Below are positions 32,012 to 40,616 of a stretch of DNA of 64,000 nt, in pieces (position 1 is the stretch's first letter; every line of letters starts with the position of its first letter). The notes below the pieces were generated by a model, which had not been told where the DNA came from, ran no database searches, and saw nothing but the letters and a program-made list of their open reading frames with translations. Origin of the DNA: JAANXG01 sp963731035 (GTDB lineage Bacteria > Pseudomonadota > Gammaproteobacteria > Arenicellales > JAANXG01); the NCBI GenBank assembly GCA_963731035.1, contig CAVSUY010000006.1, positions 1-64,000 of the forward strand, read 5' to 3'. A program made the position numbers and the translations under genes.

Positions 32012-32553
32012 CAGGTTCCGGGGACAGTATACCGATTTTCCGGGTTGTTGTTCTTGCAATGGAGCCGAAGCGGAGTTCCGAGTATCTCATGTGAGAAATG
32101 CGCTACGTTCATTTCGAAGTGTTCCGTTGTTTCGACGAAGTCAAATCGCCCAACAGGGAAACCCCACAAGAATTGGCTATAGAAGTTTCTCGGTTCCGGG
32201 CTCAAACAAAAACGCTCCAACGACCATTCTTCTTTCACAACTTTCCTATGCAGGAGAGGAGCCCTCCTGGGTCTTTGGTTTCTCAGCCAATAGAAATGGT
32301 GTGATACCAGCCATTCGATCGGGTCACGCAGCCACGCCACAAACCTGGCTCTTTCTCCACGCGGATTGTCTCGATCCGTGCCTGTTGCACCGTGCGTTGC
32401 CGAACGGTCGAGTGAGGGTGCGCTGCCGTACAGACGAGGTCACGCGAGTTGGGCGGAGTGCATGATCGCCGGCCGACATCGCCGGTGTGCGACCCGTCGA
32501 GCCCTGCTCCTCCCAACGCCAGACCACAGACACCACCGGAGAACGCCATGAAG
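32012..32553 (+). repeat. ~540-bp direct repeat, copy 2
   Basis: Second copy of 25981-26523, offset 6031 bp, with few substitutions and a one-base indel near the end. It joins icmF fragment D on the left to the HPF-like gene on the right. Confidence 0.9.
32018..32342 (-). pseudogene. Sulfotransferase remnant, copy 2
   Basis: Same frame and motifs as 25987-26311 (AWLRDPIEWLVSHHFYW, WGFPVGRFDFVETTEHFE). The antisense frame runs on into icmF fragment D, which creates an artificial longer ORF. Confidence 0.75.
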
Positions 32554-32931
32554 ATTCAATTCAACACCGACGTCAACATTCACGGCACCGAGGCGCTGGC
32601 CGCTCAGGTCAGCGCCTCGGTCGAGCACGCGCTGGAGCGCTTTGAGGAACACACGACCCGGGTGGAAGTTCATCTGAGTGACGAGAACGGCGATAAGAGC
32701 GGGCAGCAAGACCAGCGCTGCAGGCTGGAGGCCCGTCTTGAAGGCCGGCAGCCGGTGGCGGTGACCGACCACGCAGCGACGCAGGAGCAGGCGGTGCATG
32801 GCGCGGCCCAGAAGCTGGTGCATCTGCTGGACAGCACGCTTGGGCGTCTGCACGACCATCGGGAGAAGAGGTCCAGTATGCCCTTGTCGGTGACGGAACC
32901 CAACAATTGGAGTGACAGCCCTGTGGAGTGA
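32548..32931 (+). CDS. HPF/RaiA-family ribosome-associated protein relative
   Basis: 127 residues; ATG 32548 follows GGAG. Residues 1-100 follow the sigma-54 modulation/HPF family: MKIQFNTDVNIHGTEALAAQ, VSASVEHALERFEEHTTRVE, VHLSDENGDKSG, DQRCRLEARLEGRQPVAVTD, then LVHLLDSTLGRLHD. Relatives bind the 30S subunit and promote hibernation; short divergent copies like this are often extra paralogues. The last ~20 residues (after DHREKRSSM) look like read-through into shuffled sequence rather than native tail. The upstream region is the repeated element, so its promoter may have been replaced. Confidence 0.75.
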   Translation: MKIQFNTDVNIHGTEALAAQVSASVEHALERFEEHTTRVEVHLSDENGDKSGQQDQRCRLEARLEGRQPVAVTDHAATQEQAVHGAAQKLVHLLDSTLGRLHDHREKRSSMPLSVTEPNNWSDSPVE

Positions 32932-33563
32932 CGGCGTTGATCCAGTGCGCTTCCAAGGTCGCGCCCGGGTCGTGGATGTCTCCGAGAAGCTCAAGCGCTT
33001 TGTTGTTATAACCTTTCAGACTACTCGCCCCGTACACTTTTCTGACGCGTTCGAATAGTTCAATAAACGTCGTATTCGGCGTCATCACATTTGCGAGCCA
33101 ATACTTGGCTCACGCAAAAGGAGTCTATATGTCGATATCTTCGGTACCCACAATCGTCTGACCGTCCTGAACAGATTCGGATCTGACTCTAGGAACAAAC
33201 ACTCTCTGACTCGGTTTTTACTTGACCCGGCTTTCCCCCGACCCGGTTTTTAGCGTGCCCCCCGACGGAGCACCGCCTTCATCCGCCCAGCCCGCTGGAA
33301 CCCGATGACCACCTGCCAGGGAGGCGGCGTCCGGACTGCGCCCAACGGCCACGCTCGTGTCCCAGCCCGGGACGGAGCGCGAAAATTTGCCGATGACGCT
33401 TACCAATTCCTTCGCAGGGCCTTTGAAAGCCGTCCCTTCGGCCATCAACACCCCCATTTTCCCGACCACACTCCGCCCGCAAGCGCCTTATATCCGTCAG
33501 GCACCCGCTTCAAAATTTCTATCCGTTACCCCACAGGTCGCCGGCGCAAATATTTTGCAATTA
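32932..33563. other. Mosaic spacer left of the arc operon
   Basis: Minus-strand codons 33088 to ~32880 (MMTPNTTFIELFERVRKVYG, then ASSLKGYNNKALELLGDIHD) look like a real N terminus that then runs antisense through the HPF-like gene, so it is probably a cut gene start of unknown family. Two R-A-Y-T-associated strings (CTGACTCGGTTTTT and GACCCGGTTTTTAGCG, near 33208-33254) and the 60-bp repeat (33314-33375) follow. No intact gene was found. Confidence 0.5.
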
Positions 33564-33577
33564 TTGACGTGCATCAA
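33564..33577 (+). promoter_or_regulatory. FNR/ANR-type box upstream of arcD
   Basis: TTGACGTGCATCAA matches the FNR/ANR/FixK consensus TTGAT-N4-ATCAA at 9 of 10 positions, 170 bp before the arcD ATG. Arginine deiminase operons are classically induced in low oxygen by ANR/FNR through such TTGAC-N4-ATCA boxes, so position and target agree. Confidence 0.65.
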
Positions 33578-33746
33578 GCCGCCCCTACGGCGCGAGGACT
33601 ACCCTTGAATGAGTGGAGGCAAGACGGTCGTTTTAGACAACGCACGAAGTGGGAGTGGCTGACGATTCTTTTTTTGCATCCGCGGCTTCACAGGAACGCG
33701 CAAAAGACGGCGCCATGTGAACTTTTGAAATCGGAGGAACGCGAAC

Positions 33747-35216
33747 ATGAGTACTACGGGTATTGATGCGGCACCTGCATCCGGCGCCAAATTGTCCAGT
33801 AAGCTCGGCTTGGTGCCGCTTGTCGCCCTGGTCGTTGGCTCAATGATCGGCGGCGGCGTTTTCAGCTTGCCGCAGAACATGTCCAAGGGCGCGGCTCCGG
33901 GAGCCGTGATAATAGGTTGGTTGATCACCGGCATTGGCATGCTGGCGCTTGCCTTCGTCTATCAAGGTCTTTCGACACGCAAACCGAAACTTGATGCTGG
34001 TCCCTACTCCTATGCCCGCGCCGGTTTTGGTGATTTCGTCGGTTTCAACAGTGCCTGGGGCTATTGGCTCAGTGCCTGGCTCGGAAATGTCTCTTATGTC
34101 GTGCTGATTTTCGGCGCGTTGAGCTACTTTTATCCCGCCTTCGGCGCCGAGGGAAACACGATCCAGGCGATTATCGGAGCATCGATCGTTCTTTGGGTCA
34201 TCCATATCCTCGTCCTGATGGGCGTCCGACAGGCTGCAATCATCAATGTTGTTACCACAATAGCCAAAATGGTGCCGATCCTGCTCTTCATCCTGCTAGT
34301 GGCGGTTGCGTTCAATCTACCCAAATTCAGCTTCGACTTCTGGGGCACGCAAACGCCGGCACTGGGCAGCATCATGGCGCAGGTCAAAAGCACTATGTTG
34401 GTCACGCTTTGGGTTTTTATCGGGATTGAAGGTGCAAGCGTTGTCTCTGGACGTGCAGCAAAACGTTCCGATATCGGTCGTGCCACCATCATCGGCTTTG
34501 TCATTGCCCTGATTGCCTACCTGTTGATCTCGCTTTTGTCCTTCGGCGTCATGAACCAGTCGGAATTGGCCGCCCTGCCGGCTGCAGCTTCAATGGCCAA
34601 TGTGCTTGAACAGGCCGTCGGTCCCTGGGGCTCGGTCCTCGTGCGTGCCGGTCTTGTGATCTCTGTTGCCGGTGCGTTCCTGAGCTGGACACTGTTTGCA
34701 GCTGAAATTCCATATCGCGCAGCGAAAGAAGGAATGTTGCCGGCGGTGTTTGCAACCGAAAACAAGAATGAATCGCCCGCTGGCGCTCTATGGATCACCA
34801 ACATCTGCGTACAGATCTTTCTGATCGTCACGTTTTACGCAAACTCGACCTATCTCGCCCTGTTCTACATTGCCTCGACCGCCATTCTGGTGCCTTACGT
34901 TCTCTCCGGCGCCTATGCATTCAAGCTGGCTCTCAGCGGAGAAGACTACAAGAAAGGCGAGCGGCGCGGCCGCGACATGTTTACCGGTGCTCTGGCAACC
35001 GTCTACGGTGGATGGCTTATCTATGCGGCTGGCCCCAACTACCTGCTGATGTGCGCGATTCTCTATGCAGTAGGCGTGCCTATCTATTGGTTTGCCCGCT
35101 CCGCGCGCGGCGAAAAGGCTTTTTCGGGCACTGAAGCCATTATCGGCATCGGCATCGTGATTGCGGCTGTCATTGCCGGTTACCTGATGTGGACAGGCGC
35201 CATCAGCGCGCTGTGA
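33747..35216 (+). CDS. arcD: Arginine:ornithine antiporter ArcD (APC family)
   Basis: 489 residues, ATG 33747 after an ideal GGAGGAACGCGAAC. The N-terminal helix GLVPLVALVVGSMIGGGVFS is the APC-superfamily substrate-binding helix with its unwound G-S-x-I-G-G-G, and about 12-13 membrane segments follow. GPYSYARAGFGDFVGFNSAW is typical of basic amino acid antiporters. It exchanges external arginine for internal ornithine without energy cost and feeds the deiminase pathway encoded directly downstream. It is first gene of arcDABC, with an FNR box upstream. Wording and composition of the whole operon resemble alphaproteobacterial (Rhizobiales) versions. Confidence 0.9.
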   Translation: MSTTGIDAAPASGAKLSSKLGLVPLVALVVGSMIGGGVFSLPQNMSKGAAPGAVIIGWLITGIGMLALAFVYQGLSTRKPKLDAGPYSYARAGFGDFVGFNSAWGYWLSAWLGNVSYVVLIFGALSYFYPAFGAEGNTIQAIIGASIVLWVIHILVLMGVRQAAIINVVTTIAKMVPILLFILLVAVAFNLPKFSFDFWGTQTPALGSIMAQVKSTMLVTLWVFIGIEGASVVSGRAAKRSDIGRATIIGFVIALIAYLLISLLSFGVMNQSELAALPAAASMANVLEQAVGPWGSVLVRAGLVISVAGAFLSWTLFAAEIPYRAAKEGMLPAVFATENKNESPAGALWITNICVQIFLIVTFYANSTYLALFYIASTAILVPYVLSGAYAFKLALSGEDYKKGERRGRDMFTGALATVYGGWLIYAAGPNYLLMCAILYAVGVPIYWFARSARGEKAFSGTEAIIGIGIVIAAVIAGYLMWTGAISAL

Positions 35217-35241
35217 TCCCCTCCAATCTTGGAACTGCCAA

Positions 35242-36474
35242 ATGAACGCGAATGCGAAAGTCGGTGTCCACTCCGAAACCGGCAGACTGCGGCAGGTGAT
35301 TGTCTGCCGCCCCGGTCTTGCCCATCGGCGTCTCACCCCTTCCAACTGCCAGGATCTGTTGTTTGACGACGTCTTCTGGGTCAAGCAGGCGCAGAAGGAC
35401 CACGATGTGTTTTCCACCATCATGCGTGGCGAAGGTGTCGAGGTGCTGGACGTCAACGTGCTTCTTGCCGAAACACTGGACACGAAAGAAGGCCGGGCAT
35501 TTGTGCTCGACCATCGGATCAACCCCGATCAGGTCGGCGTTGGCATGATGGAAGAATTACGCGCCTGGATGGAGGAGCTGCCGAGCGAAAAGCTTGCCGA
35601 ATATCTCCTGGGCGGATTGGCGGAAGATGATCTTCCGTTCACGCCGACGGGTCTGTTCGGCAGTTATCTCGGTCATCACGGCTTCCTGTTGCCGCCGCTG
35701 CCGAATGCGCTGTTTACTCGTGACAACTCCGCCTGGATCTATGGCGGGGTGACGGTAAACCCGATGTATTGGCCTGCGCGCCGGCCGGAAACCCTGCTCA
35801 ACACGGCGATCTACACGTTTCACCCGAAGTTTTCGGGCAAGGTCGACATCCATTGGGGCGACCCGACAAAGGACCATGGACTGGCGACCCTGGAGGGCGG
35901 CGACATCATGCCGGTCGGCAATCGAACGGTTCTGGTCGGCATGGGCGAGCGGTCGTCACCGCAAGGTATCGGACAATTGGCTGAAGCCCTGTTTGCCAAG
36001 GGCGTGGTTGATCGCGTTCTCGCATTCCGCATCCCGAAATCACGCGCAGCCATGCATCTGGACACGGTGTTCACGCTCTGCGGCGGCGATGTGGTGACGA
36101 CCTTCAAGGAGGTCGCCGACGAGTTGGTCTGCTACGACATCCGCCCCGGCGACGGCAAGTCACCGCTGTTGTTCCGCCACGATCCGCGCCCGATCTTCGA
36201 CATCGTTGCCGAAGTGCTTGGCTACAAGAAACTGCAGATCGTGCCGACCGGCGGCAACACGGAAGAAGAGCGGGCCCGCGAACAGTGGAACGACGGTAAC
36301 AACGTGCTGGCGCTGCGGCCCGGCGTCGTGGTCGGCTATGACCGCAACGACGACACCAATGCGGCGCTCAAGGCCGTCGGCATCGAAGTTATGGCTATTC
36401 CCGGTGCCGAACTTGGCCGTGGCCGCGGTGGCGGCCATTGCATGAGCTGCCCGACCATCCGCGACGCACTTTGA
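35242..36474 (+). CDS. arcA: Arginine deiminase
   Basis: 410 residues, normal length for ADI. VGVHSETGRLRQVIVCRPG is the N-terminal strand of guanidino-group modifying enzymes. FTRDNSAWIYGGV supplies catalytic Asp contacts. LEGGDIMPVG is the E-x-G-D motif. MHLDTVFT provides the catalytic His. GGGHCMSCP at the C terminus carries the nucleophilic Cys. It hydrolyses arginine to citrulline and ammonia in the cytosol. It follows arcD by 25 bp and precedes arcB by 18 bp. Confidence 0.95.
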   Translation: MNANAKVGVHSETGRLRQVIVCRPGLAHRRLTPSNCQDLLFDDVFWVKQAQKDHDVFSTIMRGEGVEVLDVNVLLAETLDTKEGRAFVLDHRINPDQVGVGMMEELRAWMEELPSEKLAEYLLGGLAEDDLPFTPTGLFGSYLGHHGFLLPPLPNALFTRDNSAWIYGGVTVNPMYWPARRPETLLNTAIYTFHPKFSGKVDIHWGDPTKDHGLATLEGGDIMPVGNRTVLVGMGERSSPQGIGQLAEALFAKGVVDRVLAFRIPKSRAAMHLDTVFTLCGGDVVTTFKEVADELVCYDIRPGDGKSPLLFRHDPRPIFDIVAEVLGYKKLQIVPTGGNTEEERAREQWNDGNNVLALRPGVVVGYDRNDDTNAALKAVGIEVMAIPGAELGRGRGGGHCMSCPTIRDAL

Positions 36475-36492
36475 GCACAAAGGATAGAGACA

Positions 36493-37494
36493 TTGGCTTT
36501 CAACCTGAAAAACCGCAGCCTTCTGACACTGCGTGATTACAGCCCGCGAGAAATAAGTTTCCTTGTAAAGCTCGCCGCCGACCTTAAGACCGCAAAATAT
36601 GCAGGCACCGAAGTCCCCAAGCTTCAGGGCAAGGACATCGCCCTGATTTTCGAAAAGGATTCAACCCGGACCCGCGTCGGCTTCGAGGTCGCTGCCTACG
36701 ACCAGGGCGCCCGTGTTACCTATCTGGGACCAACCGGAAACCATATGGGTCACAAGGAAACGGTCAAGGATACGGCCCGCGTTCTCGGACGGATTTATGA
36801 CGCGATCGAGTATCGCGGCTTCGGCCACGATATCGTTGAGGAACTCGCTAAATATTCCGGCGTGCCGGTTTATAACGGCCTGACCAATGAGTTTCACCCG
36901 ACCCAGATCCTGGCGGACTTCCTGACCATGCAGGAGCATGCCGAAAAGCCGCTGCATCAGGTGTCTTATGCGTTCGTCGGCGATGCCGCCAACAATATGG
37001 GCGACAGTCTTTTGATCGGCGGCGCCAAGATGGGCATGGATGTGCGGCTTTGCGCGCCCAAGGCCTGCTGGCCTTCGACGGAAATCCAGGAAGACGCACA
37101 GGCAATCGCCGCTGAAACGGGCGCGCGGATCATGATTACCGATGACATCGACCTCGCGGTCAAGGACGTGGACTTCGTCTATACCGATGTCTGGGTCTCG
37201 ATGGGCGAGCCGAAGGAAAAATGGGCCGAGCGGATCAAGCTTCTGATGCCCTATCAGGTCAATTCGGCGCTGATGGCCAAGACCGGCAATCCGCGTACCC
37301 GCTTCATGCATTGCCTGCCTGCCTTTCACAATACCGACACCTCCGTTGGCGCCGATATTGAGGCTCAATTCGGCATCAGCGCCATGGAGGTCACCGAGGA
37401 AGTGTTTGAAAGCCCTGCCTCGATCGTCTTCGACCAGGCGGAGAACCGGCTTCACACGATCAAGGCGGTGCTGGTCGCCACGCTGGGGTCCTGA
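36493..37494 (+). CDS. arcB: Ornithine carbamoyltransferase, catabolic
   Basis: 333 residues from a TTG start (AAAGGA upstream). FEKDSTRTRVGFEVA is the carbamoyl-phosphate S-T-R-T-R loop, FHPTQILADF the H-P-T-Q motif, and FMHCLPAFHNTDT the H-C-L-P ornithine loop. In the deiminase pathway it runs in the phosphorolytic direction, citrulline plus phosphate to ornithine plus carbamoyl phosphate. It is tightly spaced to arcC (one base between stop and start), so it is translationally coupled. Confidence 0.95.
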   Translation: MAFNLKNRSLLTLRDYSPREISFLVKLAADLKTAKYAGTEVPKLQGKDIALIFEKDSTRTRVGFEVAAYDQGARVTYLGPTGNHMGHKETVKDTARVLGRIYDAIEYRGFGHDIVEELAKYSGVPVYNGLTNEFHPTQILADFLTMQEHAEKPLHQVSYAFVGDAANNMGDSLLIGGAKMGMDVRLCAPKACWPSTEIQEDAQAIAAETGARIMITDDIDLAVKDVDFVYTDVWVSMGEPKEKWAERIKLLMPYQVNSALMAKTGNPRTRFMHCLPAFHNTDTSVGADIEAQFGISAMEVTEEVFESPASIVFDQAENRLHTIKAVLVATLGS

Positions 37495-37495
37495 C

Positions 37496-38401
37496 ATGCT
37501 GGTGGTCGCAGCGCTTGGTGGCAATGCCCTGTTGAAGCGCGGAGAGCCGCTGACTGCCGAGGCGCAGCGCGCCAATGTAAAGCGAGCGGCCGAAGCATTG
37601 GCCGCCATTGTGAGGGCGGGCCACCGTCTGGTCGTAACCCACGGCAACGGCCCGCAGGTGGGGCTTCTGGCTCTGCAAGGCGCGTCCTACAAGCCGGATG
37701 AGGCTTATCCTCTCGATGTGCTCGGCGCCGAAACCGAGGGCATGATCGGCTACGTAATCGAACAGGAACTGGAAAATGCGCTCAACCACGAGCGCGCGGT
37801 GGCGACCCTGTTGACGCAGGTCGTCGTCGACGGGCGCGATCCCGCTTTCGGTAAACCGACGAAATTCGTCGGGCCGGTCTATGAAAAAGAAGAAGCCGAA
37901 ACACGGGCCAAGGCTGCAGGTTGGACGATTGCTGCCGACGGCGCCAAATGGCGCCGCGTCGTTGCCTCGCCAAAGCCTGTCGAAATCCCGGACCTGCGGG
38001 TTATGAAACTGCTGCTGGATCAGGAGGTGATTGTCATCTGCACCGGCGGCGGCGGCATTCCGGTCGTTAGGCGCGACGATGGCAGCATGATCGGGATTGA
38101 GGCGGTCATCGACAAGGACGCGGCAAGCGCGCTGCTGGCCCGCCAGCTCGGCGCCGATGCGCTCTTGCTGCTGACCGATGTCGATGCGGTCTATAGCAGT
38201 TTTGGCAGCGAAAATGCGAAGCGGATCGCCCATCTGACACCCGCTGAGGCCAAAGCACTGGAAGCGCCGGCCGGCTCCATGGGGCCGAAACTCCGCGCCG
38301 GAGGTAACTTCGCAACAAATGGTGGCTTCACCGGCATAGGCCGGCTTGAGGATGCGGTCTCGATTCTGGAGGGCCATGCCGGCACGCGGATCATATTGTA
38401 G
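37496..38401 (+). CDS. arcC: Carbamate kinase
   Basis: 301 residues; ATG 37496 lies in TGACATG after arcB, and the longer upstream frame overlaps arcB and is discarded. LVVAALGGNALLKRGEP and VVTHGNGPQVGLL are the phosphate-binding loops of the amino-acid-kinase fold. GGGGIPVV and DKDAASALLARQLGADALLL bind ADP. It makes ATP from carbamoyl phosphate and ADP, the energy-yielding last step of arginine fermentation. Confidence 0.95.
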   Translation: MLVVAALGGNALLKRGEPLTAEAQRANVKRAAEALAAIVRAGHRLVVTHGNGPQVGLLALQGASYKPDEAYPLDVLGAETEGMIGYVIEQELENALNHERAVATLLTQVVVDGRDPAFGKPTKFVGPVYEKEEAETRAKAAGWTIAADGAKWRRVVASPKPVEIPDLRVMKLLLDQEVIVICTGGGGIPVVRRDDGSMIGIEAVIDKDAASALLARQLGADALLLLTDVDAVYSSFGSENAKRIAHLTPAEAKALEAPAGSMGPKLRAGGNFATNGGFTGIGRLEDAVSILEGHAGTRIIL

Positions 38402-38434
38402 GGGGCGCTCGCAAAGCTTTGGTTGGTCTGAAAA

Positions 38435-38590
38435 CGCCTGAACGGCTTTCGTTATCCTCGTGAAATCATCACCTATGCGGTGTGGGTGTATCGTCGCTTT
38501 GCCCTGAGCGCCGGGGATGTCGAAGACCTGCTTGCCGAACCGGGGGTGATGATCAGCCGGGAAGCCATTCGTCTTTGGGTGAACAAGGGG
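38435..38590 (+). mobile_element. IS6-family transposase N-terminal remnant
   Basis: The frame FRYPREIITYAVWVYRRFAL, then SAGDVEDLLAEPGVMISREA and IRLWVNK, matches the DDE transposase of IS6-group elements from just after the start, cut before the first catalytic Asp. It lies 34 bp after arcC and borders icmF fragment E, marking the right end of the presumed arc transfer. Confidence 0.75.
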
Positions 38591-38602
38591 GCCTCGCCAC
38601 GA

Positions 38603-38711
38603 ACGGGAACGTCTTCGCCGAGCTGACGCACACGGTGCGCTACTGCTCACTGGGGCGGATCACCCAGGCCATGTTCGAGGTAGGCGCACAGTACCGGCAG
38701 ACGATGCAGCA
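38603..38711 (+). pseudogene. icmF 3' fragment E
   Basis: About 36 codons, NGNVFAELTHTVRYCSLGRI, then TQAMFEVGAQYRQTM, more diverged than the other copies. The stop has become CAG, so the frame reads through to 38754. Confidence 0.75.
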
Positions 38712-38829
38712 CCAGTTTCACGGTGCCGTCAGGCAAGATTCTGTCCCCTTTTAATACACAAGAAACCGGGTCAGAGAGGGTTTGTTCCCAATATTCCAAC
38801 CGGGTAAGCCCTTCACAAGGAGGTGCGCC

Positions 38830-39075
38830 ATGCCCCGCAAACCCCGTTGTGCGCTGCCGGTAATTCCCGTGAACGTCATCCAGCGCGGCAACGATCGCGA
38901 ACCGTGCTTTCTTGCCGATCAAGACTACCGGCGTTATCTAAATGACTTGGGCGCAGTCGCCCGCAAGCACCGCTGCCGACTGCCCGCCTATGTGCTGACC
39001 CGGTTAGGTGAGCCCGGTCGCCCCGAAGATCAAGGAGGAATCCGGTGCGATACGTCGTACCATGAAGAATATTAG
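38830..39075 (+). mobile_element. REP-associated tyrosine transposase (RAYT), N-terminal remnant
   Basis: ATG 38830 after AAGGAGG starts MPRKPRCALPVIPVNVIQRG, then NDREPCFLADQDYRRYL, DLGAVARKHRCRLPAYVL. This is the conserved opening of the Y1/TnpA-REP family. It is cut exactly before the M-T-N-H-V-H HUH motif, so it is inactive; the remaining codons are unrelated. Flanking strings AAACCGGGTCAGAGAGGG (38765) and TCTGACCCGGTTTTTCG (39087) are of the kind that border such genes. Confidence 0.75.
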
Positions 39076-39415
39076 AGAGAAATGCTCTCTGACCCGGTTT
39101 TTCGTTTTGACCCGGTTTTTCGTTTTTCGGACGCGTCCGTCGCGAAGCCGGATACCAGGACGTAGTAGACTTCGGTCATGTGGCCGGTGTGAAAGTTCGA
39201 CGACGGGCCCAACGGGTTTATCGCGTTGTCGAACCTTGCACCAATACAAACTGGGTGATTCACTCCCGAAAAGGGCAGAGCGGAGGTAACTGAAGATAAT
39301 GAACATCGGACAGTGTTACTGGCTGCCAAGTCGGACCGGGGCACGATTAGCTCTGCATCCGCGCCACACACACGGTGTCTCCGAAACGAGGCAATGTTGA
39401 AAGAATTCTGACGAA
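39076..39415. other. Spacer with direct repeats and possible gene remnant
   Basis: Near 39090-39125 TGACCCGGTTTTTCGTTT occurs twice in tandem. On the minus strand around 39140-39260 a frame reads NPLGPSSNFHTGHMTEVYYV, then LVSGFATDAS, which looks protein-like but matches nothing I know. No intact gene was found. Confidence 0.45.
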
Positions 39416-40573
39416 ATGCGTATTCTCTGGCACTCCGTAGCCCCGTGGATCAAGACCGGGTACGGCACGCAGACGGAAATCTTCACCCGTCGCATCCGGG
39501 ACCTGCTCGGTCACGAGGTCGCTATCTCGACCTGGACCATGCGTGGGGGGCTCATGAACTACGACGGGTTCCAGATCTATCCCGGCGCCCAGGATGGGTT
39601 CGGCAACGACATCGTGGCCCGGCACGCCCGGCACTTCGACGCTGAGCTGGTCGTCACCCTGACGGATTCCTGGGTGTTTCATCCGCATGCCATGAAGAGC
39701 ATTCCCTGGGTAGCGTGGACGCCCGTCGACCACGACCCGGTCCCGCCCCGCGTCGTCAATACGCTCAAGCGCGGATACTCCGTCCCCGTGGCCTACAGCC
39801 GGTTCGGCGAAGAGAAACTCGTTGAAGCCGGACTCGCGCCACTGTATGTCCCGCACGCCTGCCATCCCACTTTCTTCGAACGCGCAAGCAAGTCACAGGC
39901 GCGCAGGAACCTGGGGCTGCCCCGGGACGCCTATATTGTCGGGATGGTGGGAATCAATCAGGCCGCACCGAATCGCAAATCCTACCCCCAGGCGCTAGAA
40001 GCCTTTCAGCGGTTTCGCAAACGGCATTCGGATGCGTTCCTCTATATGCATACACGTTTGCGAAGCGGGATTGGCCTCAACCTGGAGCACTTGATCGAGC
40101 ATCTCGATATCGACCGGAACTCCTACAAGGTGCCCGATCCTTACGAGCTGCTGCTGGGACAACCAGAGAATACGCTGCGCGACGTGTACCGCGCCATTGA
40201 TGTTTTCCTGTGCCCCTACATGGGCGAAGGTTTCGGCATTCCGATTGTCGAGGCTCAGGCGTCAGGCACGCCCATCGTTGCCACCAACTTCTCGACCATG
40301 CCTGAATTATGCTTTTTCGGCGAGCTGATCGAGGGTGAGCCGTACTACACCACGCAATCGTCATTCCAGCGCATCCCGTCCGTTGCCGGGATCCACGAAG
40401 GGCTCGAGCGGGTTTACAACTACGACTCCGAGACACTGAGAAAGGGCAGTGCGCGGGCGCGGCGGGGGATACGTCGCAACTACGATCCCGACGATGTGAC
40501 GACCAGGTTCTGGGAGCCCGCCCTCACGGAGGCGAAGGAACGCATAGGTGACTTCAAGTATCCGGGCGACTGA
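39416..40573 (+). CDS. GT4-family glycosyltransferase
   Basis: 385 residues, GT-B fold. MRILWHSVAPWIKTGYGTQT is the N-terminal Rossmann strand and glycine loop. YIVGMVGINQAAPNRKSYPQ leads the C-terminal domain. GEGFGIPIVEAQASGTPIVA is the E-x7-E nucleotide-sugar motif of GT4 retaining transferases. There is no signal or membrane segment. It is convergent with the TPR-sulfotransferase (43-bp gap). Sugar and acceptor are unknown; the setting again pairs glycosyl- and sulfotransferases. Confidence 0.85.
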   Translation: MRILWHSVAPWIKTGYGTQTEIFTRRIRDLLGHEVAISTWTMRGGLMNYDGFQIYPGAQDGFGNDIVARHARHFDAELVVTLTDSWVFHPHAMKSIPWVAWTPVDHDPVPPRVVNTLKRGYSVPVAYSRFGEEKLVEAGLAPLYVPHACHPTFFERASKSQARRNLGLPRDAYIVGMVGINQAAPNRKSYPQALEAFQRFRKRHSDAFLYMHTRLRSGIGLNLEHLIEHLDIDRNSYKVPDPYELLLGQPENTLRDVYRAIDVFLCPYMGEGFGIPIVEAQASGTPIVATNFSTMPELCFFGELIEGEPYYTTQSSFQRIPSVAGIHEGLERVYNYDSETLRKGSARARRGIRRNYDPDDVTTRFWEPALTEAKERIGDFKYPGD

Positions 40574-40616
40574 GGGCCGAGCGCGAAGTCGTCGCGGGTT
40601 GGGCCTCCGGCGTGGT

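Noticed and set aside
31483..32340. 285-codon minus ORF beginning with sulfotransferase sequence
   Set aside because: Artificial fusion of an antisense sulfotransferase remnant with antisense icmF sequence across the 32010 junction.
37346..37495. N-terminal extension of carbamate kinase
   Set aside because: Overlaps arcB; homology begins at ATG 37496.
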